A stretch of 12,505 nt of DNA from Planctomycetota bacterium (lineage in GTDB: Bacteria; Planctomycetota; PLA2): positions 1-12,505 of the forward strand of contig JAKLKT010000036.1 of NCBI GenBank assembly GCA_023150495.1. Reading direction: 5' to 3'. Each line of letters begins with the position of its first letter. The first letter of the stretch is position 1. Positions 1 through 4,990 of the stretch are shown here, one piece after another. The notes under the pieces were generated by a model. The model ran no database searches. It was given only the letters and a program-made list of their open reading frames with translations, and was not told the DNA's origin. Both the position numbers and the translations under genes were made by a program.

Positions 1-44
1 GGTACGAAGGGGTGGGGGCCGGGGGGAGGGGGCGGCGGCCGGGA

Positions 45-75
45 TTGCGACGCGGCCCGGCTCCCGTGCTACCCT
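45..75 (+). promoter_or_regulatory. Predicted vegetative promoter of infA
   Basis: A TTGCGA (45-50) resembling a -35 box is followed 19 bases later by an extended -10, TGCTACCCT (67-75; hexamer TACCCT 70-75). Transcription would begin near 82, only about 6 bases before the ATG at 88. No Shine-Dalgarno sequence fits in between, so the mRNA would be almost leaderless. The spacer is slightly long. The call rests on similarity to the other promoter-like sites in this window and is inference. Confidence 0.45.
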
Positions 76-87
76 AGGCGCCTTCGT

Positions 88-399
88 ATGGCCAAAGAAG
101 AACCGGTCCGCGTCGAAGGAAGGGTCGTCGAGGTCCTTCCGAGCACGCGCTTCCGCTGCGAGATCGAGGGCGGGATCCAGGTGCTCTGCCACGTCTCCGG
201 GAGGATGCGTCGCCACCGGATCCGCATGCTTCCGGGCGACGTGGTCACGATCGAGATGTCGCCCTACGACCTCTCGAAGGGGCGCATCGTCTACCGCGGC
301 CCGCTTCGCCGTCCCGAGGACATCCGCGAGGACGACGAGGCGCCGCGCAAGGCCCCCGAGAAGCGGCCGTACGTGCCGCCGCGCAAGCGGCCCGGCTAG
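88..399 (+). CDS. infA: Translation initiation factor IF-1 with C-terminal extension
   Basis: IF-1 is the small OB-fold protein that occupies the A site of the 30S subunit during initiation, together with IF-2 and IF-3. Residues 1-70 follow the family almost end to end: an MAKEE start, the VVEVLPSTRFR strand, CHVSGRMRRHRIRMLPGD (34-51), and the closing SPYDLSKGRIVYR (58-70). Typical IF-1 is about 72 residues and stops there; this one has 103. The extra tail (71-103) is rich in Pro, Arg, Lys and acidic residues and looks disordered. The ATG is the family start. The gene stands alone, with no ribosomal-protein operon next to it, and its own promoter lies just upstream. Identity of the core is certain; the tail's role is unknown. 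Confidence 0.96.
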   Translation: MAKEEPVRVEGRVVEVLPSTRFRCEIEGGIQVLCHVSGRMRRHRIRMLPGDVVTIEMSPYDLSKGRIVYRGPLRRPEDIREDDEAPRKAPEKRPYVPPRKRPG

Positions 400-433
400 C
401 CCGCTGGAGTCGGCCGGCTGCGAGCCCGCCCGG

Positions 434-473
434 CGCCGCCATGCGGCCGCTCTGCGGCCCGCATGTAGCGGCG
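434..473 (+). terminator. GC-rich hairpin downstream of infA
   Basis: ATGCGGCCGC (441-450) pairs with GCGGCCCGCAT (454-464) across a TCT loop with one bulged base. The stem is extended outward by CGCCGC (434-439) with GCGGCG (468-473). It begins 35 bases after the infA stop. There is no T-run, so it may be a terminator without a U tract or simply an mRNA-stabilising 3' structure. Confidence 0.45.
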
Positions 474-535
474 TCCCTTCGGATCGGCCTCTCGCCCGGC
501 CTTTGTCCCTGACGCAGACCCTCTCGGTGCAGTAG

Positions 536-825
536 CAGGCTGCAGGCGCCTGCAGGCGACAAGCTGCGGGCGGCGGATTGCGGGCTCCGGAAGAGGGGCC
601 GACTCCGCCTTGCGCTCATGCTGCGCGTGCAGGCCTGCCGGCCTCCGCGGTCGGGAGCCGGAGCCTGACCCGCGCGCGTCCGGCGGCTCGTGCCGAAGAC
701 ACGACGGCGCCCGCCTCGTGGCCTCGAAGCGAGCTCGCTCGGCCGGCCGCGACAGCGACGACCCTTCAGTCGCGGCGGCTCCCGAGTCGCAGCCCTACAG
801 CCTGCAGCCTAGAGCCTGCAGCCTG
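536..825. repeat. Inverted-repeat-bounded intergenic element with 7-bp tandem units
   Basis: CAGGCTGCAGGC (536-547) is the exact reverse complement of GCCTGCAGCCTG (814-825). The left arm runs into a perfect 16-bp palindrome, CTGCAGGCGCCTGCAG (541-556). The right arm is the last part of a tandem series of the 7-mer CAGCCTG and variants (about 798-825: CAGCCTG, CAGCCTA, GAGCCTG, CAGCCTG). About 290 bases are enclosed, with no coding sequence I trust. This could be a dispersed, MITE-like or REP-like intergenic repeat, but no target-site duplication is evident and only one copy is visible. Confidence 0.5.
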
Positions 826-826
826 T

Positions 827-1042
827 TCAAGCGGCTTCGTGCGCGGACAGCTCCCGCTCGCGCTTCCACTCCTGGAAGGTCACGGGCGGATCCTGCCACT
901 CGGCGACCGTGTCCGCGCCGAACTCCTCGACCAGCCACTCGAGGTAGCTGATGCGGAGGAGCGTCTCGCGGTCCGGCTCCTTCTTGCGGCGGCGACGGGG
1001 CACGTCGCCGACGCGGGGAGAGGTACGGATGGAACCCTTCAT
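827..1042 (-). CDS. Small hypothetical protein (71 aa)
   Basis: Not recognised. The product is hydrophilic. An Arg/Lys-rich N-terminal part (PRRRRKKEPDRE, about 15-26) is followed by a probable helix, TLLRISYLEWLVEEFGADTV (27-46), then PVTFQEWKRERE, ending in a short acidic tail. There is no signal peptide, membrane segment or Cys pair. The composition, with aromatic and acidic residues in heptad-like spacing, looks more like a real protein than the Arg/Pro/Ala-rich readings of the other frames. The ATG has no obvious Shine-Dalgarno sequence. It is convergent with infA and downstream of the SDR gene, separated by 215 bases. The basic N-terminus might bind nucleic acid or a partner protein; that is only a guess. 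Confidence 0.6.
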   Translation of the reverse strand: MKGSIRTSPRVGDVPRRRRKKEPDRETLLRISYLEWLVEEFGADTVAEWQDPPVTFQEWKRERELSAHEAA

Positions 1043-1214
1043 GGCATTTGCAAGGCGCCTAGGTCAGGCGCGCGGCGGGGGACCTGAGTCAACACTCTCC
1101 AATACGCGGGTTCGACGCCGGGGAGCACGTAAAAATTCCGTATCGGCACTGTCCTGTTTGGTGGACCGCCCGGAATGCCACATTTGCGGCTTTCGGGCCT
1201 CTCCAGTGCTCCCC

Positions 1215-1232
1215 GGGGGCCCCGGAGCCCCC
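1215..1232 (-). terminator. Hairpin just after the SDR gene
   Basis: GGGGGC (1215-1220) pairs perfectly with GCCCCC (1227-1232) around a 6-base loop, 25 bases past the stop of the pteridine-reductase-like gene and thus after the last gene of the four-gene operon. No T-run follows. It overlaps one copy of the dispersed G/C-run element (1218-1234). Confidence 0.4.
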
Positions 1233-1234
1233 CC

Positions 1235-1260
1235 GGATCCCGCCCTAGGATCCCGCCCTA
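1235..1260. repeat. 13-bp perfect tandem duplication over the SDR stop codon
   Basis: GGATCCCGCCCTA occurs twice back to back (1235-1247 and 1248-1260). The last three bases of the second copy are the TAG stop of the minus-strand SDR gene. The unit is not a multiple of three, and the extra copy lies beyond the stop, so the protein is unaffected. Confidence 0.85.
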
Positions 1261-1977
1261 TTTGAGCGAGCGGCCGCCGTCGACCCGGACCGTCTCCCCC
1301 GTCATGAAGTCGTGACGGAGCAGGAAGAGGACTGCCTCCGCCACGGCCTCGGCCCCGCCCAGCCGGCCGAGCGGCGTCGCCGCGGCGATGGCTGCGGCGA
1401 GGTCGTCGCCCGCATCCTCGGGAAGGAGGATCGGGCCGGGAGCCACGGCATTCACGCGGACCTCGGGGGCAAGCGCCCTCGCGAGGCCCTTCGTGGCCGC
1501 CTCGAGTCCCGCTTTCGCGGCGAAGTAGGGGAGGCGGTCGGCGTAGGGGCGCCCGGTCGCCCAGTCCGTCACGTTGACGATCGCGCCGGAGCCCGCCGCG
1601 CGCATCCGGAGGCCCGCGTCGCGCGCGAGGAAGAAGGGGGCGGTGAGGTTGACCGCGATCGCGCGCTCCCAGGAGGCTTCGTCGATCCCCTCGAGCGGCG
1701 TGCGCTCGTAGATCGACGCGTTGTTGACAAGGAAGTCGAGGCGCCCGAGGCGGTCGGCCGCCTGCGGCACGAGGCGCGCGCGCTCGGCCGGGTCGGCGAG
1801 GTCGGCGCGGAGGACGAAGCTGCCGGGGCACCGCTCCGCGAGGTCGCGCGCCTCGGCCTCGGACGTGCGCGTGTGGATCGCGACCCGTACGCCCTGTCCC
1901 GCGAGCGCGAGGGAGATCGCGCGGCCGATCCGCCGCGCGCCTCCGGTCACGAGGGCGGCCCTTCCTTCGAGGTCCAC
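1258..1977 (-). CDS. SDR oxidoreductase, pteridine reductase (FolM/PTR1)-like
   Basis: A 239-residue short-chain dehydrogenase/reductase. The NADP-binding motif TGGARRIG is at 11-18, an HTR (35-37) suits NADPH, NNAS is at 85-88, N110 is present, and the catalytic YFAAK gives Y151 and K155. The usual SDR catalytic Ser is replaced by Asp (VNVTD, D138). That is the hallmark of pteridine reductases such as PTR1 and of FolM, the dihydromonapterin reductase, as is the ARRIG form of the glycine motif. The tail, FMTGETVRVDGGRSLK, is also FolM-like. Likely reaction: NADPH-dependent reduction of dihydropterins in the cytoplasm. It is last in a four-gene operon; its ATG lies 31 bases inside the end of the rhomboid gene, suggesting translational coupling. 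SDR fold is certain; the pteridine substrate is well supported but inferred. Confidence 0.9.
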   Translation of the reverse strand: MDLEGRAALVTGGARRIGRAISLALAGQGVRVAIHTRTSEAEARDLAERCPGSFVLRADLADPAERARLVPQAADRLGRLDFLVNNASIYERTPLEGIDEASWERAIAVNLTAPFFLARDAGLRMRAAGSGAIVNVTDWATGRPYADRLPYFAAKAGLEAATKGLARALAPEVRVNAVAPGPILLPEDAGDDLAAAIAAATPLGRLGGAEAVAEAVLFLLRHDFMTGETVRVDGGRSLK

Positions 1978-2975
1978 GGGCTCATCCTAAGCTGCGTCGC
2001 GAAGAAGGCCACGCCGACGGCCGCGCCGCCCAAGTGCGCGGCGGCGGACACCTCCGTGACCCCCGGATCGGCGAACCACTGCGCGAAGAGGATCTGGTAG
2101 GCCGCCCACGTCGCCGCGAAGCCCCACGCGGGCAGGTTCATGAAGTACCAGCCGATGCGCGCGCTGGGGAACCGGAGGGCATAGTAGGCGAGGAGCGCCG
2201 AGATCCCCGCGCTCGCGCCGACCAGCGGGAGGGCCCGGAAGGGCTCGGAGAGGGCGTGCAGGAGCGCGCCCGCCGCCGCGCCGAGGAAGGCGAGGACGAG
2301 GAGTCCCGCGCGTCCCGCTGCCTCCTCGACGTTGTCGCCGAAGACGACGAGGAAGTACGCGTTCCCCGCGAGGTGCCAGATGCCGCCGTGGAGGAAGAAA
2401 TGCGTCACCAGCGTGATGCCCGCTTCGCGGAAGGGCTCCGACGCGAGGAACGCGAAGCGCGCGGTCCACGACGCGTCGCAGAAGAGCCCGACCGCGATCA
2501 TCGCGAGCGTGAGCGCGGCGGTCGCGAGCGGGATGTTGCCGAAGGGGTACGCGGGGACCGGCGACTCGAGCTCCACGGGGAGGCCGCGGTCCATCCGGAG
2601 CAGATGCCAGAGCTCCTGGATCTCCCCGTCGTCGGGCATGTCCCATCCCCTGCGCGGGAGCGCCGGCCGCGGCAGCGGGGAGTCGGGCTCCGGCGCTTCC
2701 CCGCGGTCGAACCAGACCAGCTGGCACCGCCGGCACACGTCGATCGCGATACCGCCTGCCTCTGTCGCGAGCATCGGGTGGCGGCAGCCGGGGCACCGGA
2801 GGTGCGAGGCGAGGCTCGCGCCCGCGAACGCGAGCTGGAAGGGCACCCGCCGCGCGTGCGAGAGGCCGTCGCGAAGGACCGGGAACATGACCACGCGGCC
2901 CCCGCAGCCGTCGCACTCCCACGCGGCACGCCGCAGCCCCCCGAGCGCGCGGTCGCATCGCGGGCAGGTGAGCAT
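1947..2975 (-). CDS. Rhomboid intramembrane serine protease with N-terminal zinc ribbons
   Basis: 342 residues. The cytoplasmic N-terminus has two Cys4 modules: C4/C7/C21/C24, and C61/C64/C81/C84. The latter ends in CRRCQLVWFDRGE, the signature of zf-TFIIB-type ribbons. A linker (about 100-147) leads to a six-helix rhomboid core with WHLAGN (200-205; H201 and N205 at the oxyanion-hole positions), GASAG (253-257; nucleophile S255) and AAHLGGAAVG (His 314). All catalytic residues are present, so it should be an active protease cutting transmembrane substrates. Start: an AGGAGT ribosome site (2978-2983) lies just before the ATG. It is 48 bases after mogA and overlaps the SDR gene by 31 bases. 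Substrate unknown. Zinc ribbons fused to rhomboids are seen in several phyla and may sense metal or bind a partner. Confidence 0.95.
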   Translation of the reverse strand: MLTCPRCDRALGGLRRAAWECDGCGGRVVMFPVLRDGLSHARRVPFQLAFAGASLASHLRCPGCRHPMLATEAGGIAIDVCRRCQLVWFDRGEAPEPDSPLPRPALPRRGWDMPDDGEIQELWHLLRMDRGLPVELESPVPAYPFGNIPLATAALTLAMIAVGLFCDASWTARFAFLASEPFREAGITLVTHFFLHGGIWHLAGNAYFLVVFGDNVEEAAGRAGLLVLAFLGAAAGALLHALSEPFRALPLVGASAGISALLAYYALRFPSARIGWYFMNLPAWGFAATWAAYQILFAQWFADPGVTEVSAAAHLGGAAVGVAFFATQLRMSPWTSKEGPPS

Positions 2976-3023
2976 GGACTCCTACTACAGCACGAACCGC
3001 GGCGGGATTCGACCGTCCCCTCG

Positions 3024-3572
3024 CTACTTCTTCGGCCGGAAGGCCGCGACGACCTTCTCGTCCGTCGTCAGGTAGGGGCCCTCGAGGAGGTCGATGCAGT
3101 AGGGGATCGCGGGGAAGACGGCGAGGAGGCACTCGCGGATCGCCCGGGGCCGGCCGGGGAGGTTCACGACGAGCGTCCGGCCTCGGATCCCCGCGATCTG
3201 GCGGGAGAGGATCGCCGTCGGGACCTTCGCGAGCGAGACGGCGCGCATCTGCTCGCCGAAGCCGTCGAGGATCTTCTCGCAGACGGCCTCGGTCGCCTCG
3301 GGCGTCACGTCCCGGGGCGCGGGGCCCGTCCCTCCCGTCGTCACGACGAGGCAGCACCCGTACTCGTCCGCCATCCGCCGGAGCTCCGCCTCGATGTGGG
3401 GGCGCTCGTCGGGAACGATGCGGTAGACCGCCTCCCACGGCGAGGTCAGGAACTCCGCGAGGCAGGCGCGGATCGCGGGGCCGCCCTCGTCCTCGTACTC
3501 GCCGCGGCTCGCGCGGTCGGAGACGGTGAGGATCCCGATCTGCGCGGGTCCCCCGGACCCCCCCCGACTCAT
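3024..3572 (-). CDS. mogA: Molybdopterin adenylyltransferase MogA
   Basis: MogA activates molybdopterin by adenylating it (MPT + ATP to MPT-AMP + PPi) before MoeA inserts molybdenum. The 182-residue product follows the E. coli enzyme through its length: IGILTVSDRASRG (12-24), TTGGTGPAPRDVTPEAT (78-94), GFGEQMR (104-110), VPTAILSRQ (117-125), VVNLPG (135-140) and IPYCIDLLEGPY (156-167). The start at 3572 forms an ATGA overlap with the stop of the upstream cyclophilin gene. A longer in-frame reading begins at 3710 but would lie inside the cyclophilin gene and is not homologous, so it is rejected. It lacks a short loop present in E. coli MogA before the PYCI motif. The Gly/Ser-rich residues 3-9 are encoded by a diverged copy of the dispersed G/C-run element (3547-3564). 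No molybdoenzyme is in the window. Confidence 0.95.
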   Translation of the reverse strand: MSRGGSGGPAQIGILTVSDRASRGEYEDEGGPAIRACLAEFLTSPWEAVYRIVPDERPHIEAELRRMADEYGCCLVVTTGGTGPAPRDVTPEATEAVCEKILDGFGEQMRAVSLAKVPTAILSRQIAGIRGRTLVVNLPGRPRAIRECLLAVFPAIPYCIDLLEGPYLTTDEKVVAAFRPKK

Positions 3573-4162
3573 GCCACCTCGATCGTCGTCTTCTTCATGA
3601 GCAGCGGCTCGCTCGTCGCGCCGCTCCTCGATCCCCGCTTCTCCAGCGCCTTCAGCGTGTCCAGGCCCTCGACAACCTCGCCGAAGATCGTGTGCTTGCC
3701 GTCGAGCCACGAGGTGGGGACGAAGGTGAGGAAGAACTGGCTGCCGTCCGTGCCCGGCCCGGCGTTCGCCATGCTGAGGAGGCCGGCCTTGGTGTGGCGG
3801 ACCTTGGCGTCGAATTCGCCGTCGTACTTGTAGCCGGGGCCGCCCGTGCCGGTGCCGAGCGGGCAGCCGCCCTGCGCCATGAACCCCTCGATCACCCGGT
3901 GGAACCTGAGCCCGTCGTAGAAGCCGAGCTTCGACAGGTAGATCGTGCTCGACGCGTGCATCGGCGCGACCGAGGGCATGAGCTTCACCTTGATCGGGCC
4001 GACGTTCGTCTCGATGTTCCAGAAGTAGGAGCGCTTGGCGTCGAACGGGAACTGCGGCGGCTTCGGCACCGACGTGCGCCAGCGGCTGTCCTTCGTGTCG
4101 ACCTTCTTCTCGCGGATGAAATCGTCGCAGGCCTGTGTGGCGGGATCGTTCATGCCCGCCAT
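3569..4162 (-). CDS. Cytoplasmic cyclophilin-type peptidyl-prolyl isomerase
   Basis: A 197-residue cyclophilin that catalyses cis-trans isomerisation of prolyl bonds. Core motifs: FYDGLRFHRVI (81-91; catalytic R89), GFMAQGG (93-99), GTDGSQFFLTF (137-147) and WLDGKHTIFGEV (152-163; W152 at the cyclosporin-contact position of CypA). A distinctive N-terminal stretch, CDDFIREKKVDTKDSRW (12-28), recurs in the paralogue at 7374-8048. No signal peptide, so cytoplasmic. Start: ATG 4162 or ATG 4153 (MNDP). A TACCAT at 4166-4161 would place transcription start at about 4154, favouring the second, but a weak AGG-containing site fits the first. It leads a tight operon with mogA (ATGA overlap), rhomboid and SDR genes. 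Function of the fold is certain; its client is unknown. Confidence 0.95.
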   Translation of the reverse strand: MAGMNDPATQACDDFIREKKVDTKDSRWRTSVPKPPQFPFDAKRSYFWNIETNVGPIKVKLMPSVAPMHASSTIYLSKLGFYDGLRFHRVIEGFMAQGGCPLGTGTGGPGYKYDGEFDAKVRHTKAGLLSMANAGPGTDGSQFFLTFVPTSWLDGKHTIFGEVVEGLDTLKALEKRGSRSGATSEPLLMKKTTIEVA

Positions 4163-4212
4163 GGTAACGGTTGACCTGCGGGACCGCCGCAAGTCGGTGC
4201 GGCGGAAGGGGT

Positions 4213-4263
4213 TGCGGGGGCCGGGGTGCGCCACCGCGGGCGCACCCCGGGGGAACCCCCGCA
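4213..4263 (-). terminator. Strong 20-bp hairpin after the OsmC gene
   Basis: CCGGGGTGCGCC (4221-4232) pairs perfectly with GGCGCACCCCGG (4239-4250) around a 6-base loop. The outer arms TGCGGGGG (4213-4220) and CCCCCGCA (4256-4263) are also perfect complements, separated from the inner stem by a 5-base bulge on one side (4251-4255). It begins four bases beyond the OsmC stop and ends 50 bases before the next gene, so it probably ends the OsmC transcript. There is no clear U-run. Confidence 0.7.
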
Positions 4264-4267
4264 TGGC

Positions 4268-4837
4268 CTACTTCCGGGCGCGGACCCGCTCGATCACGAC
4301 CTGAGCCGGCCGGCAGACCGTCTGGCAGACCGGCGAGTGGGCGTGCGCGAACTTGAGGAGGTCGTCGAGCTCCTCGTCGGAGCAGTCCGCCTCGATGTCC
4401 ATCTCGATCCGGATCTTCTCGTAGCCGGGCGCCACCCTTTCATCGAGGCCGAGGAGCCCCTCGAGGTTGATCTCGCCCTTGAGCGTCGTCGAGAGCCGCT
4501 CGATGCGGATGCCGCGCGCCGCGGCGTGGAGCACGGTCGTCGTCGTCACGCACCCCGCGAGCGCGTGGAGCAGGAACTCGACCGGGTTCCCGCCCTCGTT
4601 CCTTCCGAGCAGCACCGGCGGCTCGCCGTTGACGAACACGAAGGGCTTGTCGCGCGAGTCGTCCTCGCGGCCCGCGCCGTAGAAGTCCTTGATCGTCGAG
4701 CGGTTCTCGCCGCCGTCGATCCACTTGTTCCTCGCGCGGAACTCGAACCGCGCGAGCGCGGGCTGCGCCTTGATCGCCTCGACCGTCTCGAACATCTGCT
4801 CGGTGTCGAGGCCGTTGAGCGTGGTCTTGGTCTTCAT
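4268..4837 (-). CDS. OsmC-family protein
   Basis: 189 residues with the OsmC/Ohr fold signatures: NPVEFLLHALAGC (84-96), giving the first redox Cys C96, and AHSPVCQTVC (166-175), giving C171 and C175. OsmC and Ohr are thiol-dependent peroxidases that reduce organic hydroperoxides. This one looks closer to the broader OsmC-like/YhfA branch (HSPV motif), whose substrate is less clear. C175, four residues after C171, is an extra Cys worth noting. Start: ATG 4837 is chosen because AAAGGAGA (4844-4851) sits at ideal distance; the frame is open upstream to 4954 but the extension is Arg/Pro-rich. It lies directly downstream of a sigma-54 activator gene, has a sigma-54-like promoter of its own, and is closed by a strong hairpin, so it is probably a single-gene stress-induced unit. 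Confidence 0.9.
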   Translation of the reverse strand: MKTKTTLNGLDTEQMFETVEAIKAQPALARFEFRARNKWIDGGENRSTIKDFYGAGREDDSRDKPFVFVNGEPPVLLGRNEGGNPVEFLLHALAGCVTTTTVLHAAARGIRIERLSTTLKGEINLEGLLGLDERVAPGYEKIRIEMDIEADCSDEELDDLLKFAHAHSPVCQTVCRPAQVVIERVRARK

Positions 4838-4866
4838 CTGAAGTCTCCTTTCTTGCATGGCGTAGA

Positions 4867-4881
4867 ACACGCGCCGTGCCA
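4867..4881 (-). promoter_or_regulatory. Predicted sigma-54 (-24/-12) promoter of the OsmC gene
   Basis: Read on the minus strand, TGGCACG (4881-4875) is a perfect -24 block. After four bases (GCGC) comes GTGT (4870-4867), where the consensus is TTGC. The invariant G of the -12 is present but its C is T. Predicted transcription start is near 4856, leaving a short leader that contains the AAAGGAGA ribosome site. An AAA+ sigma-54 activator gene lies immediately upstream and palindromic enhancer-like sites lie at about -102 and -120. The imperfect -12 is the weak point. Confidence 0.55.
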
Positions 4882-4892
4882 GGGAGACGGGC

Positions 4893-4931
4893 TTTCCCCA
4901 AGTCGTTGTCCGGCAGCCGTTTGGGGCGAAA
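4893..4931 (-). terminator. Possible hairpin after the sigma-54 activator gene
   Basis: CCCCAA (4896-4901) and TTGGGG (4921-4926) can pair, with flanking TTTC (4893-4896) and GAAA (4928-4931) giving partial extension around a 19-base loop. It lies 60-98 bases past the activator stop, between the tandem palindromes and the -24/-12 promoter. It could end the activator transcript. The loop is long, so the call is weak. Confidence 0.25.
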
Positions 4932-4950
4932 CGGGGGGGCTCCGGGGGCC

Positions 4951-4983
4951 TCACGGGATCTCGGGACTCACGAGATCTTGTGA
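4951..4983. promoter_or_regulatory. Tandem palindromes, candidate enhancer sites for the sigma-54 activator
   Basis: TCACGGGATCTCGGGA (4951-4966) and TCACGAGATCTTGTGA (4968-4983) match at 13 of 16 positions. Each is itself palindromic: 6 of 8 pairs in the first, 7 of 8 plus a G-T in the second. They sit one base apart (17-bp period), between the activator stop codon and the OsmC promoter. Fis-type helix-turn-helix domains of NtrC-family activators bind such paired dyads 80-150 bases upstream of sigma-54 promoters. Spacing is seen; binding by the adjacent protein is inferred. Confidence 0.6.
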
Positions 4984-4990
4984 TCCGCGG

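Larger units (their letters stand above)
400..826. other. Non-coding gap between infA and a convergent small gene
   Basis: No convincing gene is seen here. Open frames cross it on both strands, but their translations are Arg/Ala/Ser-rich and have no recognisable domain, as expected from 70% GC sequence. The gap holds the infA-distal hairpin (434-473) and an element bounded by inverted GCCTGCAGCCTG-type repeats (536-825). I see no RNA gene. Confidence 0.6.

Noticed and set aside
73..1063. CCTAGGCGCCTT at 73-84 and, inverted, at 1052-1063, each just before a gene start
   Set aside because: A single 12-base match of GC-rich sequence is expected several times by chance in a window this size. No further similarity flanks it.
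1105..1128. GGGTTCGACGCC, resembling a tRNA T-loop
   Set aside because: The flanking bases do not form a five-pair T-stem, and no anticodon arm or acceptor stem can be fitted on either strand.
2034..3833. A 599-residue open frame on the + strand
   Set aside because: It is antisense to the rhomboid, mogA and cyclophilin genes and has only Arg/Glu/Val-rich content. The same applies to the + strand frames at 6999-9041 and 8951-10573.
4163..4212. A promoter for the cytoplasmic cyclophilin operon (TTGCGG then TACCAT)
   Set aside because: The spacer is 20 bases and the -10 overlaps an ATG. It is mentioned only as a hint for the start choice.
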